Assembly: GCA_030431785.1 (NCBI GenBank)
Contig: JAUIIM010000008.1
Coordinates: 1-43,122, forward strand
Reading direction: 5' to 3'
DNA from: Acidimicrobiia bacterium
GTDB taxonomy: Bacteria > Actinomycetota > Acidimicrobiia > Spongiisociales > UBA5794
DNA: 43,122 bases
The notes beneath the pieces were generated by a model. The model was not told the DNA's origin. It searched no databases and was given only the letters and a program-made list of their open reading frames with translations. The position numbers were made by a program, and so were the translations under genes. Shown piece after piece: positions 24,425 through 32,957 of the stretch (position 1 is the stretch's first letter; the number at the start of each line of letters is the position of its first letter).

Positions 24425-25519
24425 CTACGGGACCGTGGCGCCTTGGGGGTAGCCGGTGACGATGACCTGGAGGTCTTCGAGGAGGATGTCGGCGTCGCAT
24501 TCGGATTCCGAGAAGCCGATACCGCCCGGGCCCCGTGCCGCACATTCGAGCCAGAAGTCGATGTACTGTGGTGCGCCGAACCCACCTGACGACAACGTCC
24601 AGATCCCGGTCGAACCGCGGCGGTGGTTCGTCCGAGTGACATTGTTGTCTTCGTTGATCGAGTCGCCATGGGACGTCCCGGCGGAGGCATCCCCGTACCG
24701 GTGCATTCCGTACTCGATACGGGCTGCGTTGCCATCGGACTTGTCGCTGTCGATCTCGTAGTTTGCTTGCGTGGTCCCGTGGAACGCGAACCGAATGACC
24801 ACGGCATCCTCGGCGAGGTGGAGATACTCGGCCCTCGGAATCGGGAATCGGATTCGGATCCCGTCTTCCTCCCACGAGTCGGCATGACGATCGACCTGGG
24901 CGCTTGCCGTGTAGTTCTTCCAATCGGACTGCAACACGCCTCCGCCCCATCGATCAACGACCCAGCCCGTTGACAGGTCGATGGCGAAGGACACCTCCAC
25001 CGGCTCGGGCGGCAATGTGGTCGTGGTGGTCGACGTCGTAGAGGTCGTCGTGGAGGTCGACGTCGTCGTGGTGGGCGGCACGGTGGTGGTGGTCGTCTCG
25101 ACCGTCGAGGTCGTGGTCGTCTCCGGAGGACCCGTCGTGGTGGTCGACACCTCGGTCGTCGTGGTGGTGTCTCCCATCGCTGACCCGGAAGGTTCGAGTT
25201 CGACGCGGGTCGTGTCGCTTGCCACCGTGCCGTCGCGGCTGGTCGCTTCAACGGCGATCACGGCGGACACGACGTCCGGTGCGTACTCGTGGGACACCCG
25301 GAACTGACCCTGCCCGGACGTCGGGACCTCGGCGGTGCCGTCACCCCACTCAACTTTGAAGGTGGCCGCGCCGTCATCGCTGTCGATGGTGAACACGAGC
25401 TCGACGACGGTGCCCGAGGCGGTCGCCGAGTCGATGGTCACGTCCGGTGCTCCGGTCGAGCTACCAGAGCAGGCAGCGGCGACGAGCGCGAACGCAAGAA
25501 GGAGGAGGGATTGGCGCAT
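24425..25519 (-). CDS. Lipoprotein with PKD-like domain and Thr-rich linker
   Basis: 364 residues from ATG 25519 (an in-frame GTG lies two codons upstream). A lipoprotein signal (LLLLAFALVAAAC) places the mature N-terminal Cys at about residue 17. Residues about 25-110 resemble a PKD/Ig-like domain (FKVEWGDGTAEV, then FRVSHEYA). A Thr/Ser/Pro linker (about 115-170) leads to a C-terminal beta-rich domain of about 190 residues with WVVDRWGGGVLQSDW and IDFWLECAARG, probably a jelly-roll-like binding module. It should be anchored to the outer face of the membrane. Divergent from the next lipoprotein gene. Confidence 0.78.
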   Translation of the reverse strand: MRQSLLLLAFALVAAACSGSSTGAPDVTIDSATASGTVVELVFTIDSDDGAATFKVEWGDGTAEVPTSGQGQFRVSHEYAPDVVSAVIAVEATSRDGTVASDTTRVELEPSGSAMGDTTTTTEVSTTTTGPPETTTTSTVETTTTTVPPTTTTSTSTTTSTTSTTTTTLPPEPVEVSFAIDLSTGWVVDRWGGGVLQSDWKNYTASAQVDRHADSWEEDGIRIRFPIPRAEYLHLAEDAVVIRFAFHGTTQANYEIDSDKSDGNAARIEYGMHRYGDASAGTSHGDSINEDNNVTRTNHRRGSTGIWTLSSGGFGAPQYIDFWLECAARGPGGIGFSESECDADILLEDLQVIVTGYPQGATVP

Positions 25520-25668
25520 CCACACAACCTAATGGTGGGCGGGGGCTCTGCCAGCACCTTCCAGTTCGCCTGTCCGCATGGCAAAATGGGCGGCGACGGG
25601 CCGGGAAGGATCCTTGTTTGCACCCGTGTCGGAACGGGTAGGACGACGCTTCACAAGGAGGAACAACC

Positions 25669-26322
25669 ATGAGAACCATGAGACTGTTGATCGTCGCGTC
25701 CATTGCGGTACTCGTGCTCGCTGCCTGCGGCGGCGGGGACTCGACCGACAGCACGACGCCCGATGGCTCCGACGACGTGACGACCACTGCACCGTCGGGC
25801 ACTGCGGCCACCACGACGACGGCCGCTCCGTCGTCGGATGGCGGAAGCGACGAGCGACTCGACGTCGCCGCCGACGCGCTCCCCACCGAACCCACCGGTT
25901 ACGACACCCTCGCCGCGGACTGGTGCGCCCTCTTTGACCCGTTCGTCATCAGCACGTTCATGGCGGATACGGCGCCGATCGTCGAGGAGGTACCTCTCGA
26001 CAACGGATGCCAGTGGAAGGTCGAAGGTTTCCCGAACGACCACTACGTGTCCGTCTCACTCGGTGACTTCCAGTCCGAGCGGGACTTCATCACCTCGGGC
26101 GCCGACGGCGACGAGAAGGAAGCCCGAACGGTCGGCGACGCCGAGGTGTTGATCAAGCGAGGCATCGAACTCGACATCTACATCGAGATGCCCGACGGGC
26201 AATACCTGCGGGTCAACGTCTACGGCGACTACGGCAAGCCCGGTGGCCCGTGGCAGGAGACGATGCACTACCTCGACCCTGCCCTCGACGCCCTGGTCGA
26301 GAACATCACGAGCCGCTTGTAG
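25669..26322 (+). CDS. Small lipoprotein with Thr-rich linker
   Basis: 217 residues; AAGGAGGA just before ATG 25669 is a strong ribosome site. Lipobox VLVLAAC puts the lipidated Cys at residue 20, followed by an Asp/Ser/Thr linker to about residue 62. The folded domain (about 70-217) contains two Cys (DWCALF and NGCQWKV) spaced as in DUF3558-like actinobacterial lipoproteins, a possible but unproven relation. It ends 5 nt from the convergent LLM gene stop. Confidence 0.78.
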   Translation: MRTMRLLIVASIAVLVLAACGGGDSTDSTTPDGSDDVTTTAPSGTAATTTTAAPSSDGGSDERLDVAADALPTEPTGYDTLAADWCALFDPFVISTFMADTAPIVEEVPLDNGCQWKVEGFPNDHYVSVSLGDFQSERDFITSGADGDEKEARTVGDAEVLIKRGIELDIYIEMPDGQYLRVNVYGDYGKPGGPWQETMHYLDPALDALVENITSRL

Positions 26323-26327
26323 CGTCG

Positions 26328-27227
26328 CTAGCCGGCGTGGACGAGGGCGACGACATCGATCATCCCCTCGATGGCCTCCGGTGTCTTCGGGAACACGTCG
26401 AGGCGTACCTCGTCGATTCCGATCGACCGCAAGCTGAGGAGTCCGTCGGCGATGTCCTGAGCGCTGCCCGTGATCGCGTCGTCCATCTCATCGGTGGAGT
26501 GACCCGGGGCGACGACCGCGTGCACGTCGAGTGACCGTTTGAGTGACGCTGGGTCACGGCCGACCTCGGTGCAGGCGTTGTCGAGCTCGTTGAGGAGGGG
26601 TTGCAGGCTGGTGACGATGTCGCCGGGCTGCTCGCCCCACGCCCACCAGTTCCATCCGTCCGCGTACTTCGCCGCGAGTCGCATCATCTTTGGGCCGCCG
26701 CACGCCACGACGATCGGAACGGGTCTCGGTCCGGTGAGTACGAGTTCGGCATTGGGTGCCTGGTAGAAGTCGCCCTCGAATTGGACGCTGCGGTCACGCA
26801 GGAGACCGTGGATGATCTCGATTGCTTCGACGAATCGGGAGTAGTGAGGGTTTGCCGTGAAGCCGAAGTCGTCGTAGTCGTCCGTGTTACCGGCACCGAG
26901 CCCGAGGATGAAGCGACCGCCCGAGACCTCGCTTGCGGTCTCGGCCATCGCGGCGAGCAGGGCGGGGTTCCGGTAGGGAGTGTTGATCACCGACGGCCCG
27001 AACTCGATGCGGTCGGTCGCAGCGGCAAGTGCACCACCGATCGTGCCTGCCTCCCACACGCCGTTGCTCGTCTCCTCGCCGCGGTAGAGCAGGGCGTCTT
27101 CGTAGACGAACAAGTCGAATCCGGCTGCCTCCGCTGCTTTCGCCCGGGCGAGTAGCGACTCCCAGGTGGGGGCGGGCGTGGGTCCGTCGGGTCGGCCATG
27201 GAGTTGGTTGATGAGTCCGATGCGCAT
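26328..27227 (-). CDS. LLM-class (luciferase-like) flavin/F420-dependent oxidoreductase
   Basis: 299 residues from ATG 27227; the longer in-frame opening to 27461 is antisense sequence. The protein has the bacterial luciferase TIM-barrel pattern: MRIGLINQLHG at strand 1, DLFVYEDALLYRGEE, the conserved SGGRFILGLGAGN loop, and VVACGGPKMMRLAAKYADGWNWW near the C-terminal part. Members use FMNH2 or, in actinobacteria, often reduced F420. The substrate is unknown. It is the downstream neighbour of a secreted-protein gene on the same strand with a 29-nt gap. Confidence 0.88.
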   Translation of the reverse strand: MRIGLINQLHGRPDGPTPAPTWESLLARAKAAEAAGFDLFVYEDALLYRGEETSNGVWEAGTIGGALAAATDRIEFGPSVINTPYRNPALLAAMAETASEVSGGRFILGLGAGNTDDYDDFGFTANPHYSRFVEAIEIIHGLLRDRSVQFEGDFYQAPNAELVLTGPRPVPIVVACGGPKMMRLAAKYADGWNWWAWGEQPGDIVTSLQPLLNELDNACTEVGRDPASLKRSLDVHAVVAPGHSTDEMDDAITGSAQDIADGLLSLRSIGIDEVRLDVFPKTPEAIEGMIDVVALVHAG

Positions 27228-27256
27228 GGCGGTCACCGTAGTAGCAGACGGGTCCG

Positions 27257-28087
27257 CTACGGGGTGGGGACGGGGTGGCCGCGGAGCTCGTCGACGTCGT
27301 AGTCGATGGCGGCGGTGCGGTCGAGGGTGCCCAGGTCGATCCATCCGGAGCCGACGTTGTACGAGCCGCCCCACTCGAAGGTGACGACGATGTCGTAGTG
27401 GTCGAGCGTGGGGTGGCACAACCCTCCGGAAGGATGGTTCTCGCGGTACTCGGGTGTGCACGTCTTGAGGAGGTAGGTGTGGGTGACGGCTCCGTCGGGG
27501 AACGGGAGTGCTTGTTCAGGTGGGTAGGCCTGGCCGTGACCATCTCCCCAGTCGACGGTGAGGCGGACGACGCCCGCCCGCACCTGGAGCGTGCGACCGT
27601 CGGGGAGGACTTCCGTATGGGTGATCGCCGCCGGTTGGTTGGTGGCGAGGTAGGTGGGCAACCCAGTGATGCCGTGGTCCTCGGGCTCGACACTCGGGAT
27701 CGGGAGAGCGAGGTCCCACGATCGGAAGATCTCCCACGCCCGTGTCTCAGGGTCGACGGCGGGAATCGGTGGGCACTCTGCCATCGATAGGACGATCCCG
27801 ATCACGGCCGGGTCGTTGGCAGGGTCCCACGTGTCAATGCCACCCGGCACGTTCGACCAGTAGTAGCACTCGACCCCCGCATCGAACCGGGTGTGGAGGT
27901 AGCGAAGGCCACCCGTGTCGAATGGCGGGTCGGTCCCTGGGTCACCCGGGTCGGTGATGACTCCGGAGTCTTCGCAGACGAGCTGGCCCAGCGGATTCAG
28001 TTGGCAGATCTCATCTCCAGAGGCGGAAACAGCGGCCAACGCGAGGATCAACAGCGCTACGACTCCAACGGATGCGGTCCTTCGCAT
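27257..28087 (-). CDS. Secreted protein, function unknown
   Basis: 276 residues from ATG 28087; the Arg-rich start and hydrophobic run (MRRTASVGVVALLILALAAV then SASGD) form a signal peptide. The mature part has several Cys and aromatic residues, for example AGVECYYWSNVPGG and CTPEYRENHPSGGLCHP, suggesting disulfide bonds. Its segment RLTVDWGDGHGQAYP resembles a PKD-like loop. The start overlaps the end of the upstream lipoprotein gene by 31 nt on the same strand, implying coupled translation. No family recognised. Confidence 0.75.
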   Translation of the reverse strand: MRRTASVGVVALLILALAAVSASGDEICQLNPLGQLVCEDSGVITDPGDPGTDPPFDTGGLRYLHTRFDAGVECYYWSNVPGGIDTWDPANDPAVIGIVLSMAECPPIPAVDPETRAWEIFRSWDLALPIPSVEPEDHGITGLPTYLATNQPAAITHTEVLPDGRTLQVRAGVVRLTVDWGDGHGQAYPPEQALPFPDGAVTHTYLLKTCTPEYRENHPSGGLCHPTLDHYDIVVTFEWGGSYNVGSGWIDLGTLDRTAAIDYDVDELRGHPVPTP

Positions 28088-28587
28088 CGCCACCCGCTTC
28101 CTATGTAGCTCAGGCCCCAGATTCCTGATAACTGCTCGATCACCCACTCGTGTGTCTCGCTCCCAGCACCTACGACGGCGCCACTGCCATCAACGGTGAC
28201 GCTCGCAGCGATACAACCGACGGCGTCAACGAGAACCTCTTCAACGACAAGCGTGATCTCGCTCGGGTTCAGCACCTCCGGTCCGACGAAGCCAGCCACG
28301 GAAGCCTCCTCATATGCGTCATTCGCGAAGATGGCTCGGAACGCCTCTTCGTCCTGGTCCTTGATGGCTTGGAGGCGGCGGACCTCGAGGTCGTAGAAGA
28401 TGGCTTCGATCTCGGCGATACGGTCGAGGGTGGTCGTGGTCGCCACGGTGGTCGTCGTCTCGAGCGTGCCGATCGGAGGCGATGTCGTCGAGGACGTCGA
28501 CGGTGCGGTCGCAGGTGTATCGGACGTCGTCGTGCAACTCGCCGTGGCGGCGAGGATCATCAGGCCGAACACGATCCGTTTCCGCAT
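28057..28587 (-). CDS. Lipoprotein with Thr-rich linker
   Basis: 176 residues from ATG 28587. The signal sequence MRKRIVFGLMILAATASC ends in a lipobox with Cys18, followed by a Ser/Thr/Pro linker to about residue 55. The helical start of the domain (IAEIEAIFYDLEVRRLQAIKD) and the later beta-rich part with two Cys resemble an NTF2-like module, as in the product of 21983. It is transcribed away from the heme oxygenase gene; the 194-nt spacer contains two identical operators that may also affect it. Confidence 0.75.
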   Translation of the reverse strand: MRKRIVFGLMILAATASCTTTSDTPATAPSTSSTTSPPIGTLETTTTVATTTTLDRIAEIEAIFYDLEVRRLQAIKDQDEEAFRAIFANDAYEEASVAGFVGPEVLNPSEITLVVEEVLVDAVGCIAASVTVDGSGAVVGAGSETHEWVIEQLSGIWGLSYIGSGWRCEGPHPLES

Positions 28588-28695
28588 CACCTCCCAAGAT
28601 ACGGAAGGACCCCCTTCGCCGGAACCCCTCCGCAACACTTCTTTTCCCGACTTCAAACCGAGGCCACTGAGCCGGGGCGGGGCGGATGCCATCCG

Positions 28696-28755
28696 TTTCC
28701 GACACGGTGTCGGAAATATGCACTATGCTCATGTGTGCTCCGACACGGTGTCGGA
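28696..28755. promoter_or_regulatory. Two TetR-type operators in the heme oxygenase promoter
   Basis: TCCGACAC-G-GTGTCGGA occurs at 28698-28714 and again at 28739-28755, 41 bp apart. At the first copy the arms extend to 10 bp. Between them, CACTATGCT provides a possible -10 (TATGCT). Perfect palindromes of this size with an odd centre are typical of TetR-family repressors. No such regulator gene is in the window. Confidence 0.7.
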
Positions 28756-28781
28756 AATCTGCCGAAAGCCAGGGATCACGC

Positions 28782-29405
28782 ATGACAACAGTCGCACCGA
28801 TGGGAATCGCCGCCACGCTGCGGGAGGCCACAACACCTGAACACCGCGACACCGAAACCCGGTCGTTCGTGACCGAGTTGATGTCCGGCGAGCTCGACAT
28901 CGACGCCTACGTCCGCTACCTCGCCCAGTACGCCTACGTCTACCGCGCACTCGAGTCGCGGACGCCGAACGCTGACGATCCGACGTTCCTGAACGACCCG
29001 GCGCTGCCCCGATTCGATGCGATCGTGTCGGATCTGGAGCACCTCGGTGCGGCCGACTGGGAGACGTCGCACCCGGCACTGCCGGCGACTCAGGCGTACG
29101 TCGATCGGGTGTTGGAGGTTGCTGATGATCTGCCTCGGTACGTCGCCCACCACTACACGCGGTACCTGGGCGATCTCTCGGGCGGTCAGGCGATCGCCAA
29201 GCGTGTGCGCGATCACTACGGCGCGACCGACGACCAGCTTGCGTTCTACCGCTTCGACGTCCGCCCCGGTCCGTTCAAGGTGGAATACCGCGAGGGCCTC
29301 GATGCCCTCGATCTCGACGATGCAGGCATGGACGCCCTCATCTCCGAAGCCAAACTCGCCTTCCGCCTCAACGCCGACCTCTTCGAAGCCCTGGGCGCGG
29401 CGTAG
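28782..29405 (+). CDS. Biliverdin-producing heme oxygenase
   Basis: 207 residues from ATG 28782. Heme oxygenases open heme to biliverdin, CO and Fe2+, serving iron acquisition or heme detoxification. The proximal His is His21 in TPEHRDTETRSF, and the distal helix carries HYTRYLGDLSGGQAIAKRV, the family's glycine-rich signature over the heme. Length matches the usual 200-240 residues. An upstream in-frame start at 28686 would read through the operators and is rejected. Regulation is probably by a TetR-type repressor bound to the two palindromes. No heme transporter or reductase is adjacent. Confidence 0.93.
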   Translation: MTTVAPMGIAATLREATTPEHRDTETRSFVTELMSGELDIDAYVRYLAQYAYVYRALESRTPNADDPTFLNDPALPRFDAIVSDLEHLGAADWETSHPALPATQAYVDRVLEVADDLPRYVAHHYTRYLGDLSGGQAIAKRVRDHYGATDDQLAFYRFDVRPGPFKVEYREGLDALDLDDAGMDALISEAKLAFRLNADLFEALGAA

Positions 29406-29477
29406 ACCTCGCTCGTCGGTTGTTCCTCGGTTTCTGCCTGCGTCCATGTGGATCGACTTCGTGGTCGCAGGCTCCCC

Positions 29478-29543
29478 GGCCCCCCTGGAATATCGGCGCA
29501 AAGCAGCCGATATTCCCGTCCCCCCTGAAGGTGGGACGCAACT
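29478..29543 (+). repeat. Hairpin-bearing intergenic repeat, right half only
   Basis: A CCCCCCTG motif is followed by a perfect 10-bp hairpin (GAATATCGGC 29488-29497, loop GCAAAGCA, complement 29506-29515) and then the terminus CCGTCCCCCCTGAAGG through GGACGCAACTT. Related units are at 29579-29881, 34396-34593, 34638-34836 and 36204-36265. Confidence 0.75.
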
Positions 29544-29578
29544 TAGATGCACTCTTCGCGCAAATCTCCCCATCTCGT

Positions 29579-29881
29579 GCGTCCTCCCTTCGGCCGTTTC
29601 GACCTGAAACGACCGGGGGGACAAGCGATTGGCGGCCGGGTCGGTTGCGGAGCAAGGGACCGGGCCGCCAGGAGCTAGGGGGGCGTAGGAGCCACGGAGG
29701 GAATGGCCAGAATCCTTCGGATTCGACCGACCTGCGACGGCGATAGCCGACTCACATTGGTGGCCATCGCGAGAGCTAGCGTCGGTGCGATCCAGCCCCT
29801 CCAGGCTCGCAGGCTCGCAAGCCCCCCTGGAATATCGGCGCACAGCAGCCGATATTCCCGTCCCCCCTAAAGGGAGGACGC
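29579..29881. repeat. MITE-like inverted-repeat element, copy I
   Basis: About 303 bp. The right end is the 24-bp terminus 29858-29881 (CCGTCCCCCCTAAAGG, then GAGGACGC). The left end starts GCGTCCTCCCTTC but is interrupted by a different hairpin (CGGCCGTTTC and GAAACGACCG) before the G6 motif. The right half contains the GAATATCGGC hairpin (29830-29839 / 29848-29857). The whole 29406-29940 spacer is filled by this element and the solo unit; open frames across it are translations of the repeats. Confidence 0.65.
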
Positions 29882-29940
29882 AACTTGGATGCAAGACGCG
29901 CGGTGCTTCGCCGGGGCGTTCTCCGTTGACGAGAACGCAG

Positions 29941-30789
29941 TCAGTCGGGGACGACTTTGAGGTCGATGCGGTTGCCGCCGTCGGGGCGGGAGAGGGTGAC
30001 GGGGTCGCCGACGGAGATGGGGAAGTCTTCGGCGGCGCTGCCGGCGCGGACCGCAAGGGCGATCTGGCCGTGGGAGTCGACGTGGATGACGGGTTCACCT
30101 TCCTCGACCGAGCCATAGGACACACCCCACGTGATTCGGTACTCCGTCATCGACGCGGACAGCAGGACATCGTCACCAACGGACAGTCCCATCTGCCCGA
30201 GGTCCTCCGGTGAGATGTTGAATTGGATGTTGCCGAAGGTGTCGATCCAGAGGACCGAGGCCTTCACCTGCCCGTTCTGCGGCGGTTCGGCGAGTGGGAT
30301 CAGGAGTGGCGAGATCGCATCCGGGTCCATGGCAGGACCGAGGTCGGTGATGTCCGCCTGCCCGCTGGCGAGGACCGCGGCGGCGGGTCCGAAGATGTCA
30401 CGACCGTGGAACGTCGCCCCTTCCGACGGCAACCGAAAGCGCGGGTCTTCGAGGGAGACGATCAGATCCGCTCCCCCAACCATTGCCACCGCAGGTGCGA
30501 GCAGCCCGTTGTCGGGCCCGACGAAGTAGCCGACCGAAGTGCGAGCGGCGATCGCCTTGCGCTCCGTCCCGACACCGGGATCGACGACCGCAAGGAACAC
30601 GCCATCGGGCATGAACTGCACGGCACGGGTGAGCGCAAGCGCTCCGCCATGGACATCACCGCGGCTGATGCCATGGGTGATGTCGATCACCCGCACCTCG
30701 GGAGCGATTCGTGCGATGACACCGTGGACCACACCGACGAACTCGTCGTCGTGTCCGAAGTCGGAGAGGAAAGAGATCGGGGTCGCCAT
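29941..30789 (-). CDS. SAM hydrolase / S-adenosyl-L-methionine hydroxide adenosyltransferase family (DUF62)
   Basis: 282 residues from ATG 30789. The family includes chlorinase and fluorinase, but most members hydrolyse SAM to adenosine and methionine. Motifs seen are ISFLSDFGHDDEFVGVVHG at the N-terminus, FLAVVDPGVGTERKAI, YFVGPDNGLLAP and TFHGRDIFGPAAA, and in the C-terminal beta-barrel IDTFGNIQFN. These are the conserved DUF62 segments, including the Asp of SDFG and the Asp of HGRDIF. It is divergent from the gene at 30845 (55-nt spacer). Its physiological role is not settled in the family. Confidence 0.9.
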   Translation of the reverse strand: MATPISFLSDFGHDDEFVGVVHGVIARIAPEVRVIDITHGISRGDVHGGALALTRAVQFMPDGVFLAVVDPGVGTERKAIAARTSVGYFVGPDNGLLAPAVAMVGGADLIVSLEDPRFRLPSEGATFHGRDIFGPAAAVLASGQADITDLGPAMDPDAISPLLIPLAEPPQNGQVKASVLWIDTFGNIQFNISPEDLGQMGLSVGDDVLLSASMTEYRITWGVSYGSVEEGEPVIHVDSHGQIALAVRAGSAAEDFPISVGDPVTLSRPDGGNRIDLKVVPD

Positions 30790-30844
30790 GGGCCCATGGT
30801 ACGGAGACGGCGGCACGCATCGAACCTCGCACTAGGGTGCCAGG

Positions 30845-32062
30845 ATGCCTTCCAAGATCTGGTCGAAACACGTCGCCGTCGGGACCATCACTGCAATCCT
30901 CATCGGACTCGTCGGCATCGGCGTACGACCAGCGTCCGCTCAGAACACCGAACTCAGCGAATTCGATGTCGTGATGGGACTCGCGGCAACCATGTTCCTG
31001 ACCGAACCCGACCTCGACAACCTGCTGCTCAACAATGCGATGCTCGAATCGCTGTACGACACGGTGACACCCGGCGAGTACAACCCGTTCCGTGGCGAAG
31101 AGGTGATGTTCGATGACGACATCGTCGACACCGCGACCATCGACGGCTTCTGGGGCACCGAGATCAATACCTCGTCAGAGGAGGTCGGCTGGGAGGCGGA
31201 CCTGTCGGCCAACCTCATGTTGTTCGGGTCGGACCGCACCGAGGTCGACGACGACCCGGAGACGTTCCCACCGATTTCCGGTGACGGCGAGATCGACATC
31301 ATGGCGGAGATCGCAGCATTGGCGGAAGAGGAGGACATCGTTCGCAGCCGCGGGCCGATCCCTGTCGACGCAAATGGTCGCGTGATTCTGATCGGCGCTC
31401 GCACCGAAGGCGCGAAAGACCTCTCGTGCACGGGCTTGCGATCTGAGCTCGGGGTGTTCTTCGACACATCGGCCACCAACTGGGACGACTCGACGGGAGC
31501 GGATTCAGAGGCATTCAACGACTTCTTCTTCAACGGTGACACTGCCTTCGTGACCCGGTGCATCGACGGTGAGTGGTCGAACATCAAGAGCGAGTTCTCG
31601 GGACCTGGCGGTGGGTTCGTCGAAAGCGACGGACCGTTCGACACGATCATCGGACCGTATGGGTGGTTGAGCCTCATCCCACTGTCCGAGCTCTCCGACC
31701 CGGCCGGCTTCCGCGTCTTCGAGTTCGTCACCGATTCCGCAAATCCCTACACCCCCGAGACCGTGGCCGCAAGCGCCTACCCCGCCGACCTCACCGAGCT
31801 GTTCGCCATGTCGGAACTGCAGGCGGTGGCGTATGACCCGGCGCTCGACACACCGGTCGCGGAAGACACCACGACGTCGTCGACGAGTTCCTCGACCACA
31901 TCGACGAGCGAGGCATCGTCGTCGACCACGCAAGGCGCCCAGCCCGTGGATGAGTCCGACGGTGGTGACCTGCCGTGGATACCCATCGTCCTTGCGATCG
32001 GCATCGTCGCGTTCGGCGTCGGGGTCGGGATCCGAGTCATCGGGAACCGGTCGGGGTCGTAG
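30845..32062 (+). CDS. Exported protein with C-terminal membrane anchor
   Basis: 405 residues. An N-terminal signal peptide (VGTITAILIGLVGIGV then RPASAQ) and a single C-terminal membrane helix (LPWIPIVLAIGIVAFGVGVG) followed by basic residues give a type I membrane topology with a large extracytoplasmic domain. The domain is acidic, with many Asp/Glu/Ser/Thr (residues about 35-340), two Cys, and a Ser/Thr-rich stalk at about 345-370 before the helix. No enzymatic motif is recognised. It precedes the PPK2 gene by 36 nt on the same strand but shows no functional link with it. Confidence 0.78.
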   Translation: MPSKIWSKHVAVGTITAILIGLVGIGVRPASAQNTELSEFDVVMGLAATMFLTEPDLDNLLLNNAMLESLYDTVTPGEYNPFRGEEVMFDDDIVDTATIDGFWGTEINTSSEEVGWEADLSANLMLFGSDRTEVDDDPETFPPISGDGEIDIMAEIAALAEEEDIVRSRGPIPVDANGRVILIGARTEGAKDLSCTGLRSELGVFFDTSATNWDDSTGADSEAFNDFFFNGDTAFVTRCIDGEWSNIKSEFSGPGGGFVESDGPFDTIIGPYGWLSLIPLSELSDPAGFRVFEFVTDSANPYTPETVAASAYPADLTELFAMSELQAVAYDPALDTPVAEDTTTSSTSSSTTSTSEASSSTTQGAQPVDESDGGDLPWIPIVLAIGIVAFGVGVGIRVIGNRSGS

Positions 32063-32098
32063 TACACCCCGTCGGATGCGGCGGAGTAGCATCGCCCA

Positions 32099-32869
32099 AT
32101 GAAGAAGAAGGCGTTCGAACAAGAACTCGACCGGCTCCAGACCGAGCTCGTGAAGCTCCAGTCGTACATCCGGTCCGAGCAACTCAAGGTGGTCGTCGTG
32201 TTCGAGGGGCGGGATGCCGCTGGCAAGGGTGGGTCGATCAAGCGCATCCACGAGCGTCTCAACCCACGCGTCTGCAGGATCGAAGCGTTGGGGACTCCGA
32301 CGGAGCGTGAGAAGACCCAGTGGTGGTTCCAGCGGTACGTCGATCGCCTCCCCGCCGGTGGCGAGATGGTCCTGTTCGACCGGTCGTGGTACAACCGTGC
32401 CCTCGTCGAACCGGTCATGGGATTCTGCACCGAGGAGGAGTACCAGGAGTTTCTCCGGTCGTGTCCGGAGTTCGAACGGATGCTGGTCCGTTCCGGAATC
32501 GTCTTGCTGAAGTACTGGTTCTCCGTCAGCGACGAAGAGCAGGAGCGTCGCTTCCGCGCCCGCATCGACAACAAGGCAAAACGGTGGAAGCTGTCCCCGA
32601 TGGATCTCGAGGCCCGGACCAAATGGGTCGAGTTCTCCCGGGCGAAGGATGTCATGCTCGAGCACACGGACATCCCGGAGGCGCCGTGGTTCGTCGTCGA
32701 CGCCGACGACAAGCGCAAGGCACGGCTGAACATGATCGCCCACTTGCTCGATCAGATCCCCTACGAGGACCGCACGCTCGGGGACGTCGAACTGCCACCC
32801 CGCCAGGTGGACGATTCCTACGAACGTCCCCCGATCGACTCGCAGACCTGGGTGCCGGACAGGTACTAG
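32099..32869 (+). CDS. ppk2: Polyphosphate kinase 2 family protein
   Basis: 256 residues. PPK2 enzymes use polyphosphate to phosphorylate nucleotides (class I: NDP to NTP). Walker A is GRDAAGKGG (37-45, Lys43) and the Walker B/lid region is VLFDRSWYNRALVEPVMG (Asp94, Arg95). The later KYWFSVSDEEQERRFRARI and KRWKLSPMDLEA segments are the usual PPK2 core. Length fits a single-domain class I enzyme. A 7-bp stem-loop directly after the stop (32870-32886) probably terminates the transcript. Confidence 0.94.
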   Translation: MKKKAFEQELDRLQTELVKLQSYIRSEQLKVVVVFEGRDAAGKGGSIKRIHERLNPRVCRIEALGTPTEREKTQWWFQRYVDRLPAGGEMVLFDRSWYNRALVEPVMGFCTEEEYQEFLRSCPEFERMLVRSGIVLLKYWFSVSDEEQERRFRARIDNKAKRWKLSPMDLEARTKWVEFSRAKDVMLEHTDIPEAPWFVVDADDKRKARLNMIAHLLDQIPYEDRTLGDVELPPRQVDDSYERPPIDSQTWVPDRY

Positions 32870-32886
32870 CCGAGCCTTCGGCTCGG
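32870..32886 (+). terminator. Stem-loop after ppk2
   Basis: CCGAGCC-TTC-GGCTCGG, a perfect 7-bp stem starting next to the TAG stop. It lacks a T-run. Confidence 0.5.
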
Positions 32887-32887
32887 T

Positions 32888-32915
32888 GATACCAGATGCC
32901 AGATATCAGATTCCA
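32888..32915. repeat. Heptamer tandem repeat GATnnCA x4
   Basis: Four successive 7-mers: GATACCA, GATGCCA, GATATCA, GATTCCA. Similar GAT-initial heptamers occur at 36137-36164 and 36270-36297, all in spacers. Confidence 0.7.
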
Positions 32916-32957
32916 GCCACCCGTCAAGGCGGGATCCGGGCGCGTATGGTCGGGGGC

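Noticed and set aside
23119..25251. 710-codon minus-strand frame over the LRR and lipoprotein genes
   Set aside because: Composition is Arg/Pro/Ser-rich with no domain, and both true genes are clear in other frames.
28776..30125. Long minus-strand open frame (449 codons) antisense to the heme oxygenase gene
   Set aside because: It reads through the intergenic repeats, and its peptide repeats simply reflect those repeats. The heme oxygenase on the other strand is certain.
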